Assembly (NCBI GenBank): GCA_965199055.1 | Contig: CBDAQR010000003.1 | Location: 1,550,001-1,614,000, forward strand | Direction of reading: 5' to 3' | Length of the DNA stretch: 64,000 bases | Source of the DNA: CBDAQR01 sp965199055 | Lineage (GTDB): Bacteria; Pseudomonadota; Gammaproteobacteria; Pseudomonadales; Halieaceae | Shown here: piece by piece, positions 7,478 to 15,498 of the stretch | Layout: every line of letters starts with the position of its first letter | How positions within the stretch are numbered: position 1 is the stretch's first letter | Notes under the pieces: model-generated | What the model was told of the DNA's origin: nothing | What the model saw: only the letters and a program-made list of their open reading frames with translations | The model's database searches: none | Position numbers and translations under genes: made by a program

Positions 7478-8473
7478 GTGCAACGTCGTCAATTCCTATC
7501 CGCTTCAGCTGGCATCATTGGCGCCAGCATTTGTCCTTCCCTACTTCTCGCCAATACCGCGAGCCCGAAATGGAGCAAGGCCGCGCCGATTCCTATCAAT
7601 GTTCAGGAGATCTACGCCGCAGTCCATGACAACAAGATCATTGTCGCGGGTGGCATTGCTGCCAAGCTGGGTGTGCCCTACTTCACCGATGCGGCTTTCG
7701 CCTATGATCCCGGCACAGACACTTGGGGTAACCTGCCCGACCTGCCGGAACCGCTACATCATGTCGCCTTAGTCAGCACCGGCACTGAGCTCTGGGCCAT
7801 CGGTGGTTTCAATGGCGGCTACTCACATATCTGGCGGATGCGCGACAAAGTCTACAAACTGCAGGCAGACCGCTGGGAGCCACAGCCGAGCCTACCCGGA
7901 CTCCAGGCCGAAGGGGTCGCCACCTCCCATAAAGGAAATATTCATGTAGTGGCGGGACAACAACCCCGCGGTGAAGCAAACAGCGCCCGTAGTGATCACC
8001 ATGAAGTGCCCCTGCACTGGTACTGGGATGGAACTACCTGGGCGTCGCTGGCACCGATTCCAACCCCGAGAAACAGCGCTACCGGCGGCTGGATCGACAA
8101 TCAATTAGTGGTCGCCGGCGGGCGCACGGCCCAGGGCAATCTTACGGTTACAGAGATTTACGACGCCAAAGAGGATCCGTGGCGTACCGCAGCGCCCATG
8201 CCGCTGCCCCAAGCGGGTACCGCCAGCGTGGTTCACGATAATTCACTGATCGTGTTTGGCGGGGAGATCTTTATCCCGGAAGCGGCGGTGTTCCCCAATG
8301 TCTGGCGCTATCGAATCGACACTGACCGCTGGGAGAAGCTGCCCGACATGGTTACGCCGCGTCACGGTCTGGGGGCAGGTTTGATAGGAGACCGCGCTTA
8401 TGTCGTGGCCGGGGCCACCCGTCCGAGCGGCAAGGGGACTTCTGATCTCAACGAAGTATTGGTCCTGTCCTAG
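7478..8473 (+). CDS. Tat-exported kelch-repeat protein (six-bladed propeller)
   Basis: About 331 residues from GTG 7478. The N-terminus VQRRQFLSASAGIIGASICPSLLLA is a Tat-type signal (RRQFL, hydrophobic stretch, Ala cleavage region). Six kelch-like blades follow, each with a hydrophobic strand and a Gly pair: IIVAGG, LWAIGGFNGG, IHVVAG, LVVAGG, LIVFGG and YVVAG. Families with this fold include sialic acid mutarotase (NanM) and galactose-oxidase-like proteins. The copper ligands of the latter were not recognised, so the activity stays unknown. The protein should fold in the cytoplasm, possibly with a cofactor, and act in the periplasm. The start is set by the promoter at 7409-7437 and by the twin-arginine motif. 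Confidence 0.78.
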   Translation: MQRRQFLSASAGIIGASICPSLLLANTASPKWSKAAPIPINVQEIYAAVHDNKIIVAGGIAAKLGVPYFTDAAFAYDPGTDTWGNLPDLPEPLHHVALVSTGTELWAIGGFNGGYSHIWRMRDKVYKLQADRWEPQPSLPGLQAEGVATSHKGNIHVVAGQQPRGEANSARSDHHEVPLHWYWDGTTWASLAPIPTPRNSATGGWIDNQLVVAGGRTAQGNLTVTEIYDAKEDPWRTAAPMPLPQAGTASVVHDNSLIVFGGEIFIPEAAVFPNVWRYRIDTDRWEKLPDMVTPRHGLGAGLIGDRAYVVAGATRPSGKGTSDLNEVLVLS

Positions 8474-8488
8474 CAGCGCATTCAGCGG

Positions 8489-9571
8489 TCATACTTCAGC
8501 GGCTTTCAACCCGCTGATAACAAAGCGCTGCAGGTAGTCCCGCACTTCTTCCTCTGTATACTCTTGCACCGCCCAGTAGCGCAGCGACCAAAGATTACAG
8601 ACAAAGTAAATAAGGTGGGCTGCCAGGCGCGATTTCTGCGCATCGAATTCGTCGGCTTTATTGCCTTCGATAATCACTTTCTCCCACATCTGCGTGAATC
8701 GTCGCTCGATGTCGAAAATCTTTTCGCGGTTGGGACGACTCAACGCCCGTGTCTCACGATAGACCAGGTTGATATACCGGCGATTCTTACTGACGTACTT
8801 TAGGTAGGCATCAATGGCGTGCACCATTTTCTCCTCCGCGGTACCTTCCGACAGAAGCGCCTCATGCATGTAATCGAATATCTCCTGCATGCACGTGCTG
8901 GTAATCATGTAGAGCAGGTCTTCTTTCGTCTCGATGTACTGATAAATGGAAGACAGTGGTAATCCAGCGGCCTTAGCCACTTTGCGCATGGTGGTGGCGG
9001 CGTAACCATCTCGCCCGATGACTTCGCATGCGCCATCAAATATCTGGCGCCGCTTGGCTTCCATTGCCCGTTCTCGGTTGGTCAGCTCCGATGGCGGATC
9101 AGCGCCTTCTGAAGCATCTTCGGGAACACTGGCATCAGCAATAGATGTCACCGCGGCTTTTTCCACAAACGCAGCCGCAGCATCAAAGTCCGCCATCAGA
9201 TAGCGTTCACCCACGTCCTGCCCAGAGGGAAGTCGGTACACCTGCACTCGCAAACGAGCACTGCTCTGATCCTGAAAAAGCGTCTGCGCCTCTGCGCATA
9301 GCCGCTCACCCTCACCTTTCGCAAACAAGCTCAGGCGAGAATTCAGTATGCGCACATTGCCACCTGCACTAAGAGAAGCGGCATGTTGCTGACAAGCAAC
9401 CCAGGCCAAACGCTGGCAGGCCTCATCATGCACCCAACCCTCGTCATCCACGTCAGAGTCAGCCAGATTCATTTCAGCGTAGGTGGCGTTGGCTCCGCCA
9501 CGCACACTCATGCTATTGCCTGCAATCAGAGCGGCAACCTTCGTCGCTGTGGCGGCCGATAGCTGAGCCAT
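8489..9571 (-). CDS. TetR-family regulator with N-terminal hot-dog-like domain
   Basis: About 360 residues, far longer than the usual 190-220 of TetR proteins. Residues 1-150 look like a single PaaI/hot-dog thioesterase fold: DDEGWVHDEACQRLAWVACQQHAA on the central helix, then strand-rich VRILNSRLSLFAKGEGERLCAEAQTLFQ. A linker (about 151-180) leads to a TetR helix-turn-helix (RRQIFDGACEVIGRDGYAATTMRKVAKAAGLPLSSIYQYIETKEDLL) and an all-helical effector domain. The normal hot-dog catalytic acid is not obvious, so this domain may bind an acyl-CoA rather than cleave it (inference). It is the last gene of the operon running 13556 to 8489. Start ATG 9571 follows the SnoaL stop by one base and has AGGA upstream. 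Confidence 0.8.
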   Translation of the reverse strand: MAQLSAATATKVAALIAGNSMSVRGGANATYAEMNLADSDVDDEGWVHDEACQRLAWVACQQHAASLSAGGNVRILNSRLSLFAKGEGERLCAEAQTLFQDQSSARLRVQVYRLPSGQDVGERYLMADFDAAAAFVEKAAVTSIADASVPEDASEGADPPSELTNRERAMEAKRRQIFDGACEVIGRDGYAATTMRKVAKAAGLPLSSIYQYIETKEDLLYMITSTCMQEIFDYMHEALLSEGTAEEKMVHAIDAYLKYVSKNRRYINLVYRETRALSRPNREKIFDIERRFTQMWEKVIIEGNKADEFDAQKSRLAAHLIYFVCNLWSLRYWAVQEYTEEEVRDYLQRFVISGLKAAEV

Positions 9572-9572
9572 A

Positions 9573-9959
9573 CTAGGTCCTTTGCTTGCGATAACTGTCT
9601 TTGACCTTGATCTTATCACCTACGAACTCGAAAAGATCACAGCCCATCATTTCAACAGAGGTCCGCTCTTTAGACGTTCCTGTGAAACGCCATTCTGAAA
9701 CTCCACGGTCGCCGGACACAAAATGATTTGCCTCGTTCCAAGCAGCATCAGGGAACAGCTCAAAGATTTTGTCATAGCCAGCTCTGACCGCTTCGCTGCC
9801 AACAAATTCGGAGCCAACAATTAACGAACCCGCAGCACCAAGAAATACGCAATCGTCAGTCATATGAGACATCAAGGCATCAGTATCATGATCGTTCCAG
9901 GCCTGAGCGAACTCATCCAGCACCTGCAAACGACGCTTGTACAATTCAACTTCCGTCAT
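9573..9959 (-). CDS. SnoaL-like / NTF2-fold protein
   Basis: 128 residues with the cone-shaped NTF2/SnoaL pattern: an N-terminal helix (EFAQAWNDHDTDALMSHMTDDCVFLG), then mixed strands ending FEFVGDKIKVKDSYRKQR. Family members are small isomerases, cyclases, hydrolases or ligand-binding partners; the exact reaction is not readable. It overlaps the acyl-CoA dehydrogenase stop by ATGA and runs directly into the TetR-fusion gene, so it belongs to the acyl-CoA operon and probably acts on a pathway intermediate. Confidence 0.82.
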   Translation of the reverse strand: MTEVELYKRRLQVLDEFAQAWNDHDTDALMSHMTDDCVFLGAAGSLIVGSEFVGSEAVRAGYDKIFELFPDAAWNEANHFVSGDRGVSEWRFTGTSKERTSVEMMGCDLFEFVGDKIKVKDSYRKQRT

Positions 9960-11665
9960 CTTCTGTCTCCCTGTGACACATCGATATTCATATCTGGAGG
10001 CTCGCAGAGAATCGCGGCCTCATGGACTTTCACCCGGGGTAAAACGCGGGTTATGAAGAAATCGGCGCTCTCGCGTTTAGGCTCTTGAAGCTCCGAGCCT
10101 CTCGCTTTGGAGGCCGCTCTGAGCAACTGAGCCGCGGCAATGACATAGCCGGAAAGCATGAGGTAGTCCACGGCAGCCGCATTGCGGCCACGCGCATGAT
10201 CGCCGTCCAGCGCCAGAAGCACATCTGACATATTATTCCAGGTTCGAATAGCTTCACTGAGCAATTGCCCTTGTCGCCCTTCGCCTTCGCAAATGCGCAG
10301 TAGCTCATCGGCTACGTATTGTTGCTGTTTACCGCCATCGGCGCGCAGCTTCCTGTCGATGAGATCGAGACCCTGAATCGCGGTGGTACCCTCGTAGATA
10401 GCCGTGATGCGTGTATCGCGGTACAACTGCTCCACACCGGTTTCACTAATGAAACCGTGTCCCCCATAGATCTGGATCGCATGGCTGGTGGCTTCCTGGC
10501 TAATCTCACTGATGAACCCTTTGGCGATTGGAGTGAAGAACGCCAGGCGCTGTTCCGCTCGTCTATGCTGCAAGTCATCGCTAGCGACGCGGCTAAGCTG
10601 AAGCAGTCCAGCGAGTTCATATGCGATAAGGCGTGACGCTTCGGAGAATGTACGCTGCGTCAGCAGTAAGCGCTGGACTTCCGCATGTCCGAAAATGGGA
10701 TCCGCCGACTGTTCCGGGTCAAGCCGGGGCGCCGCACGCATCTGTCGTCGCTCCAGTGCATAGGCCATGGAGGCCTGAAAGGCACGCTCGATCTGTCCTT
10801 GTGCCTGCAGGCAAACCTCCACCCGCGATTCATTGATCATGGTAAACATGGCCATCAATCCACGATTCTCCTGCCCCAGGAGGTAGCCTGTAGCGCCATC
10901 AAAATTCATGGTGCAGGTGGCATTGCCGTGAATGCCCATTTTCTTCTCAATACCGCCACACACCAGCGCGTTACGCTCACCACTCGCCAGCACCTTGGGC
11001 ACAACAAAAAGCGAAATACCGCCCGTACCCGCTGGGGCGTCCGGTAGTCTGGCCAGGGTCAGGTGAATGATATTGTCAGTGAAGTCATGCTCACCGGAGG
11101 AGATAAAAATCTTCGTACCCGATATCGAGTAGCTGCCATCTTCCTGCGGCACAGCGCGCGTGCGCAACAAACCCAGGTCGGAACCAGCGTGTGGCTCCGT
11201 GAGGCACATGGTGCCGGCCCACTCGCCGCTGACCATCTTGGGCAGGTACTCAGCCTTCTGCGCATCACTGCCATGAGCTTCTATGGTCGTCACGCTGCCC
11301 CAGGTAATGGTCGGATATAGCGCCCAGGCCAGGTTAGCGGCAGTCAGCATTTCATACACCGCAATCTGCAGTTGGAGCGGCAATCCCTGCCCACCATAAG
11401 CCTCTTTCTGGGCGAGTGCAGGCCAGCCGCCCTCGCAAAACGCTCTATAGGCGTCACGAAAGCCGCTTGGCGTCGTAACCTCCCCCTCCTGCCAACGACA
11501 ACCCTCCTTGTCACCGCTTGCATGGAGTGGGGCCAGTTCTGCCTCTACAAATCGCGCTGCCTCTAAGAGCACCGCCTGCATAATATCCGCGTCTATCTGT
11601 TCTGAGACTTCGCCCAGTGAGAGTGCGAAACTGATCTCCTCAAGGGGTACCCGGTAGTCTGGCAT
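9956..11665 (-). CDS. Acyl-CoA dehydrogenase, long DmdC/FadE-like type
   Basis: About 569 residues. This long form carries the standard dehydrogenase core plus a C-terminal helical extension, as in 3-methylmercaptopropionyl-CoA dehydrogenases (DmdC). Visible are MCLTEPHAGSDLG (FAD/substrate region), the QIYGGHGFISETGVEQLYRDTRI flavin-contact segment and IYEGTTAIQ with the catalytic Glu. It oxidises an acyl-CoA to the 2-enoyl-CoA and passes electrons to ETF. Start ATG 11665 begins one base after the thiolase stop; the frame is open further upstream but has no better start. Neighbouring thiolase and CoA ligase suggest beta-oxidation of a pathway-specific acid, not housekeeping fatty acids. No DMSP genes such as dmdA or dmdB are beside it. 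Confidence 0.9.
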   Translation of the reverse strand: MPDYRVPLEEISFALSLGEVSEQIDADIMQAVLLEAARFVEAELAPLHASGDKEGCRWQEGEVTTPSGFRDAYRAFCEGGWPALAQKEAYGGQGLPLQLQIAVYEMLTAANLAWALYPTITWGSVTTIEAHGSDAQKAEYLPKMVSGEWAGTMCLTEPHAGSDLGLLRTRAVPQEDGSYSISGTKIFISSGEHDFTDNIIHLTLARLPDAPAGTGGISLFVVPKVLASGERNALVCGGIEKKMGIHGNATCTMNFDGATGYLLGQENRGLMAMFTMINESRVEVCLQAQGQIERAFQASMAYALERRQMRAAPRLDPEQSADPIFGHAEVQRLLLTQRTFSEASRLIAYELAGLLQLSRVASDDLQHRRAEQRLAFFTPIAKGFISEISQEATSHAIQIYGGHGFISETGVEQLYRDTRITAIYEGTTAIQGLDLIDRKLRADGGKQQQYVADELLRICEGEGRQGQLLSEAIRTWNNMSDVLLALDGDHARGRNAAAVDYLMLSGYVIAAAQLLRAASKARGSELQEPKRESADFFITRVLPRVKVHEAAILCEPPDMNIDVSQGDRR

Positions 11666-11666
11666 A

Positions 11667-12851
11667 TCAGCAGACCTCGAAGAGTCCGGCCGCGCCCTGA
11701 CCACCCCCTATGCACATGGTGACCACCACGTACTGCACGCCACGACGTTTACCTTCAAGCAGGGCATGACCGACGAGCCGGGTACCCGTCATGCCGTAGG
11801 GGTGACCAATCGAGATGCCACCTCCATTAACGTTGTACTTATCGTTGTCGATTCCTAACCGATCGCGGCAATAGAGCGCCTGGCAGGCAAAAGCCTCATT
11901 CAGTTCCCACAATCCAATATTGTTGACGCTCAAGCCATGTTGCTTGAGCAATTTGGGAATCGCGTAGACGGGACCAATACCCATTTCTTCCGGCGCCAGG
12001 CCAGCCACGGCCATGCCGCGGTAGACGCCCAGCGGCTCGATGCCACGGGACTCGGACAGAGCACGATCCATAATCACACAGGCGGAAGCACCGTCAGAGA
12101 GCTGCGACGCATTACCCGCCGTGATTGTGCCGCCCTCGATGACTGGATCGAGGGATTGCAGGCTTTCGAGCGTTGTTTGCGGCCGGTTGCCTTCGTCTTT
12201 GCTGGCGGTGATTGACTCCAGTGTCACCTCTCCGGTGTCGCGGTTCTTTATTGCCTGCGTGGTAGTAACGCTAATGACTTCGTCATCGAAGAGTCCCGCC
12301 TCCTGCGCGGCGGCGGTACGCTGCTGCGATTGCAGCGCGTACTCATCCTGCGCCTCACGGGATATATCGTAGGTGCGGACCACATGCTCCGCGGTCTGTA
12401 ACATAGGCATATAGGCCGCCGGCGCATGCTGGATAACATTTTCGTCTCCCTCCTCAAACGCCCACTCCAGGGCGCGATTCTGAACCAGGGAAATCTGCTC
12501 CTGACCGGCAGCCACGACCACATCCATACCATCTGCCATCACCTGCTTGGCAGCGGTCGCTACGGACATCAAACCCGAGGAACACTGCCTGTCGATGGTC
12601 TGGGCGGGAACCGTCTCCGGCAGGCCAGAAGCCAACACCGCCATGCGCGAAATATTCCAACCGGCGGTGCCGGCCTGCAGAGAGGTACCCATCACCAGAT
12701 CGTCAATCTCTGCGGCATCTACACCAGCTCGAGCAACGGCCTCTTTGATAGCAAAGGATGCCAATGTGGGCGCCTTGGTGTTATTGAAATACCCTCGAAA
12801 CGCTTTTCCGATAGGCGTTCTGGCGGTTGATACGATAACGGCTTCTCTCAT
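11667..12851 (-). CDS. Thiolase (acetyl-CoA C-acyltransferase)
   Basis: About 394 residues from MREAVIVSTARTPIGK. Nucleophilic Cys90 sits in DRQCSSGLMS, the catalytic His in NGGGISIGHPYGMTG and the second Cys in TMCIGGGQGAAG. All are intact, and the length matches FadA/AtoB. It cleaves 3-ketoacyl-CoA with CoA to acetyl-CoA and a shortened acyl-CoA (or runs in reverse). Translation from 13055 would add about 68 basic, Cys/Trp-rich residues unlike any thiolase, so I start at 12851, where GGAG overlaps the upstream stop. It lies between the ABM protein and the acyl-CoA dehydrogenase in one operon. Confidence 0.93.
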   Translation of the reverse strand: MREAVIVSTARTPIGKAFRGYFNNTKAPTLASFAIKEAVARAGVDAAEIDDLVMGTSLQAGTAGWNISRMAVLASGLPETVPAQTIDRQCSSGLMSVATAAKQVMADGMDVVVAAGQEQISLVQNRALEWAFEEGDENVIQHAPAAYMPMLQTAEHVVRTYDISREAQDEYALQSQQRTAAAQEAGLFDDEVISVTTTQAIKNRDTGEVTLESITASKDEGNRPQTTLESLQSLDPVIEGGTITAGNASQLSDGASACVIMDRALSESRGIEPLGVYRGMAVAGLAPEEMGIGPVYAIPKLLKQHGLSVNNIGLWELNEAFACQALYCRDRLGIDNDKYNVNGGGISIGHPYGMTGTRLVGHALLEGKRRGVQYVVVTMCIGGGQGAAGLFEVC

Positions 12852-12855
12852 GAGC

Positions 12856-13149
12856 TTACTCCGACAATGGCGCGACTTTGTGCATGTTGACCTGCTCCAC
12901 CAACTCGCCGGTGGCCTGCAGGTAGGCAGCCATGTGCTCTGAACGGGCATGGCTCTTGAAGGCATCTTTGTCGGTGTAGGTCTCGCAAATATAGATCGTA
13001 GTGGGCGCTTCAATATCCTGCAGAAAGTCGTAGCGAACGCAGCCCGGTTCTGCACGGGAAATCGCTTGTACCTTGAGCATTTCTGCCGTTAGGACATCCA
13101 GCTTGTCTGCTTTCGCAACCACGCGAACCAGGAGATGAATTTCTGACAT
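12856..13149 (-). CDS. Antibiotic-biosynthesis-monooxygenase (ABM, YgiN-like) family protein
   Basis: 97 residues, a single ferredoxin-like ABM domain: VRVVAKADKLDVLTAEML, then the conserved PGCVRYDFLQD and IYICETYTDKDAFKSHARSEHM. Members are cofactor-free monooxygenases or dimeric binding proteins acting on quinol-like or polyketide-like substrates. In this operon it could oxidise or detoxify a pathway intermediate, which is inference. Its stop is five bases before the thiolase ATG and contributes to that gene's ribosome binding site. Confidence 0.85.
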   Translation of the reverse strand: MSEIHLLVRVVAKADKLDVLTAEMLKVQAISRAEPGCVRYDFLQDIEAPTTIYICETYTDKDAFKSHARSEHMAAYLQATGELVEQVNMHKVAPLSE

Positions 13150-13170
13150 CTTAATTAGACCCTCTGTTGC

Positions 13171-13188
13171 CGGTGGCTAGAGCCACCG
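13171..13188. other. Intercistronic stem-loop between the VOC and ABM genes
   Basis: CGGTGGCT and AGCCACCG form a perfect 8-bp inverted repeat with only AG between the arms, filling most of the 41-base gap between two cotranscribed genes. No U-run follows on the minus strand, so it is more likely an mRNA stability or processing element than a terminator. Function not shown. Confidence 0.45.
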
Positions 13189-13190
13189 TG

Positions 13191-13556
13191 TTAATAGAAT
13201 GAATGCAGCGCGACCCTGTTGCCTTCAGAGTCCAGAATAATCGCGCGGTAGCCCCAGGGACTGATGGCGTGATAATCCCGCAGAACCTCGCCCCCATGGG
13301 TCCGCACCAGGTCCAACACCTGTGGCAAACGGCCATTGACGTTCATATAAATCAAGGCCCCCTCGGCGGATGGCGGATAGCCCTCTTTCCTAAACAGACA
13401 ACCCGCGATCTCCCCGTCGGCATGAGAAATCACGCCGATTTCCCCGCTGGTCGCCTCCTCCCGCGAAATCTCGCAGTCGAGTACCGCACTGTAGAAGCTG
13501 ATCGCCCGGTCCAGATCGGCTACCGGCATATCGAACCAGGACACCCTGTCAGACAT
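13191..13556 (-). CDS. VOC-family (glyoxalase/dioxygenase-like) protein
   Basis: 121 residues with one vicinal-oxygen-chelate domain: WFDMPVADLDRAISFYSAVLDC at the start, IGVISHADGEIAGCLF in the middle, and YRAIILDSEGNRVALHS at the end. The usual first metal ligand (His/Gln in the first strand) is replaced by D9 in FDMPV, and the expected Glu near the C-terminus is not clear, so a metal enzyme is uncertain. It is the first gene of the operon VOC-ABM-thiolase-dehydrogenase-SnoaL-TetR. The operator at 13595 lies about 40 bases upstream. Confidence 0.85.
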   Translation of the reverse strand: MSDRVSWFDMPVADLDRAISFYSAVLDCEISREEATSGEIGVISHADGEIAGCLFRKEGYPPSAEGALIYMNVNGRLPQVLDLVRTHGGEVLRDYHAISPWGYRAIILDSEGNRVALHSFY

Positions 13557-13594
13557 GACAATCTCCGCGCATTTGCAGCGACAAGATGTTACAC

Positions 13595-13608
13595 TCGAAC
13601 GTTCGTTC
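13595..13608. promoter_or_regulatory. Putative TetR-type operator, site 1 (core CGAACGTTCG)
   Basis: TCGAACGTTCGTTC lies between the divergent VOC operon (start 13556) and the Nudix gene (start 13643). The perfect 10-base palindrome at 13596-13605 recurs in two other promoter regions of the same catabolic block. Placement between divergent starts fits repression of both units. Confidence 0.72.
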
Positions 13609-13642
13609 AGTTCAAGTAGAAATCACAATTCGAGATAAAATC

Positions 13643-14182
13643 ATGAAACCTTTCTGCTCAGACTGCGGGCATACCACCACTCGCGCCACACCTCCCGGGG
13701 ACGACAAGGAGCGCGATGTTTGCAGCGCCTGCGGAGCCATCCAATACGAGAACCCCAAACTCGTGGCTGGGTGCATCATCACCCATAAGGGGAAGGTCAT
13801 GCTGTGCCGAAGAGCCATCGAGCCCGAAAAAGACAAGTGGACGCTACCCGCCGGCTACATGGAGCTGGGCGAGACAGTGGAAGACGCTGCCATGAGGGAA
13901 GCCTGGGAAGAATGCAGAGCCCGGGTAATCAGCCAAGGCCTCTACCAACTGTGGAGCCTTCCGCAATATGACCAGGTATACATGCTATTTCGTGGCGAAC
14001 TCACTGGCTTTCATGTGGGCAATGCCGGATTGGAGTCAATTGGCGTCGGGTTGTTCGCCGAGACTGAAATCCCCTGGGATGAACTCGCATTCGGCGCCCT
14101 TACCCGCCCCGCCCTACAAATGCTTCTGAGCGATAGTGTGAACGACAGCTACCCGGTCCGCAGCCTCAATCTGGCCGAATAA
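13643..14182 (+). CDS. Nudix hydrolase with N-terminal zinc ribbon
   Basis: About 179 residues. The N-terminus has two CxxC knuckles (FCSDCG and VCSACG), a zinc ribbon. The Nudix box is GYMELGETVEDAAMREAWEECRARV: Gx5Ex7REUxEE is kept, but the final conserved Gly is Arg. It should hydrolyse a nucleoside diphosphate linked to another moiety; ADP-ribose, NADH or CoA are possible. ATG 13643 begins MKPFCSDCG, as in homologues. The longer frame to 13586 would run through the operator and is rejected. Its position opposite the acyl-CoA operon suggests a CoA- or nucleotide-related housekeeping role in the pathway. Confidence 0.88.
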   Translation: MKPFCSDCGHTTTRATPPGDDKERDVCSACGAIQYENPKLVAGCIITHKGKVMLCRRAIEPEKDKWTLPAGYMELGETVEDAAMREAWEECRARVISQGLYQLWSLPQYDQVYMLFRGELTGFHVGNAGLESIGVGLFAETEIPWDELAFGALTRPALQMLLSDSVNDSYPVRSLNLAE

Positions 14183-14205
14183 ACGACTGTGCGCAGCTGA
14201 ATGCA

Positions 14206-15498
14206 TCAAGCGAGCTCGCGCTTGTCGACTACGCGAGCGGCTTTTCCATCAGAGCGCGGCACAGATCCAACCTCCAAAATATTCACCGTCACCGACACGC
14301 CGATAACCGCCTTAATCCTGTCGCCCAGTTCACGCCCCACCTCAGGTAAACCCGCCTCAACCGCTTGAGACCTCGCCTCCACGTTAACGACCATCTGGTC
14401 GAGATTGGCATCGCGCATGAGTTCAATCTGGTAGTGCGGGGAGAGGGCCTCGATACCCAGGATTTGCTCTTCAATCTGCGAGGGAAACACGTTCACGCCG
14501 CGCACAATCATCATGTCATCGTTGCGCCCGGTAATCCGCTCCAGCCGGCGCATGCTGCGAGCACTGGGCGCTAGCAGCCGGGTCAGATCTCGGGTTCGAT
14601 AGCGGATCATCGGTAGCGCCTGCTTGGTGAGACTGGTGAACACAAGCTCACCCTCTTCCCCATCAGGCAATACCGCCCCCGTATCCGGATCAATGACCTC
14701 GGGGTAAAAATGGTCTTCCCAAATGGTGGGGCAGTCCTTGCTTTCAATACACTCCTGGGCAACCCCTCCACCGATAATCTCGGAGAGTCCGTAGATATCC
14801 ACCGCCTCCAATCCAAGCCGCGACTCAATCGTCTGACGCATCGCGTCCGTCCAGGGCTCCGCCCCCAGATTAGCCAAGCGCAACGAAGACTGACCGGGAC
14901 CGCAGCCTTGTCGCTCCAACTCATCGGCAATGTTTAACAGGTAGGATGGCGTACACATGATGGCATCGGGCCGAAAATCCTGAATCAGTGGCGCCTGCTT
15001 CTCGGTCTGGCCACTCGATATGGGAACCACGGTGCAACCCATACGTTCGGCCGCGTAGTGCGCACCGAGGCCACCCGTAAACAAGCCGTAGCCGAAAGAC
15101 ACCTGCATCATATCGCCGGGGCGCACACCGGCAGCGCGCAGTGAACGCACCATAACATGCGCCCACATATCGATATCGGCCTGGGTATATCCCACTACCG
15201 TCGGCTTACCCGTGGTACCGCTGGAGGCGTGAATACGCACAACCTGATCACGGGGCACTGCGAACATCCCGAAGGGGTAGTTGTCGCGAAGATCCAGCTT
15301 GGTAGTAAAGGGAAACTTCGCCAGGTCAGCCAGTTCAAGCAGGTCGTCGGGATGCACTCCATGATCATCGAAGCGCTGCCTGTAAAAGGCTGAATTCTGG
15401 TAGGCATGATTGAGGCTGGCCTGCATTCGCCGCAACTGCAGTGCAGCCAGCTCATCGCGACTGGCGCTTTCAATCGATTCCAGTTGGCCGGGATTCAC
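14206..15498 (-). CDS. paaK: Phenylacetate-CoA ligase (PaaK)-type acyl-CoA synthetase
   Basis: 430 residues, the short ANL form characteristic of PaaK. The ATP loop HASSGTTGKPTVVGYT, then IYGLSEIIGGGVAQEC and the C-terminal swivel region ERITGRNDDMMIVRGVNVFPSQIEE are all present, with SDGKAARVVDKREL at the end. It would activate an aryl or other carboxylic acid to its CoA thioester using ATP. No paaABCDE or paaG/Z genes are nearby, so phenylacetate itself is not assured. The gene overlaps the upstream thioesterase by ATGA and is third in the unit with the luciferase-like enzyme. Confidence 0.92.
   Translation of the reverse strand: MNPGQLESIESASRDELAALQLRRMQASLNHAYQNSAFYRQRFDDHGVHPDDLLELADLAKFPFTTKLDLRDNYPFGMFAVPRDQVVRIHASSGTTGKPTVVGYTQADIDMWAHVMVRSLRAAGVRPGDMMQVSFGYGLFTGGLGAHYAAERMGCTVVPISSGQTEKQAPLIQDFRPDAIMCTPSYLLNIADELERQGCGPGQSSLRLANLGAEPWTDAMRQTIESRLGLEAVDIYGLSEIIGGGVAQECIESKDCPTIWEDHFYPEVIDPDTGAVLPDGEEGELVFTSLTKQALPMIRYRTRDLTRLLAPSARSMRRLERITGRNDDMMIVRGVNVFPSQIEEQILGIEALSPHYQIELMRDANLDQMVVNVEARSQAVEAGLPEVGRELGDRIKAVIGVSVTVNILEVGSVPRSDGKAARVVDKRELA

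Noticed and set aside
9956..11665. Acyl-CoA dehydrogenase as evidence for DMSP demethylation
   Set aside because: Length fits DmdC, but dmdA, dmdB and dmdD are not nearby and the same architecture occurs in other FadE-type enzymes.
12852..13055. N-terminal extension of the thiolase
   Set aside because: The extra residues are basic, Cys/Trp-rich and overlap the ABM gene in another frame; the ATG at 12851 has a ribosome binding site and matches the family start.
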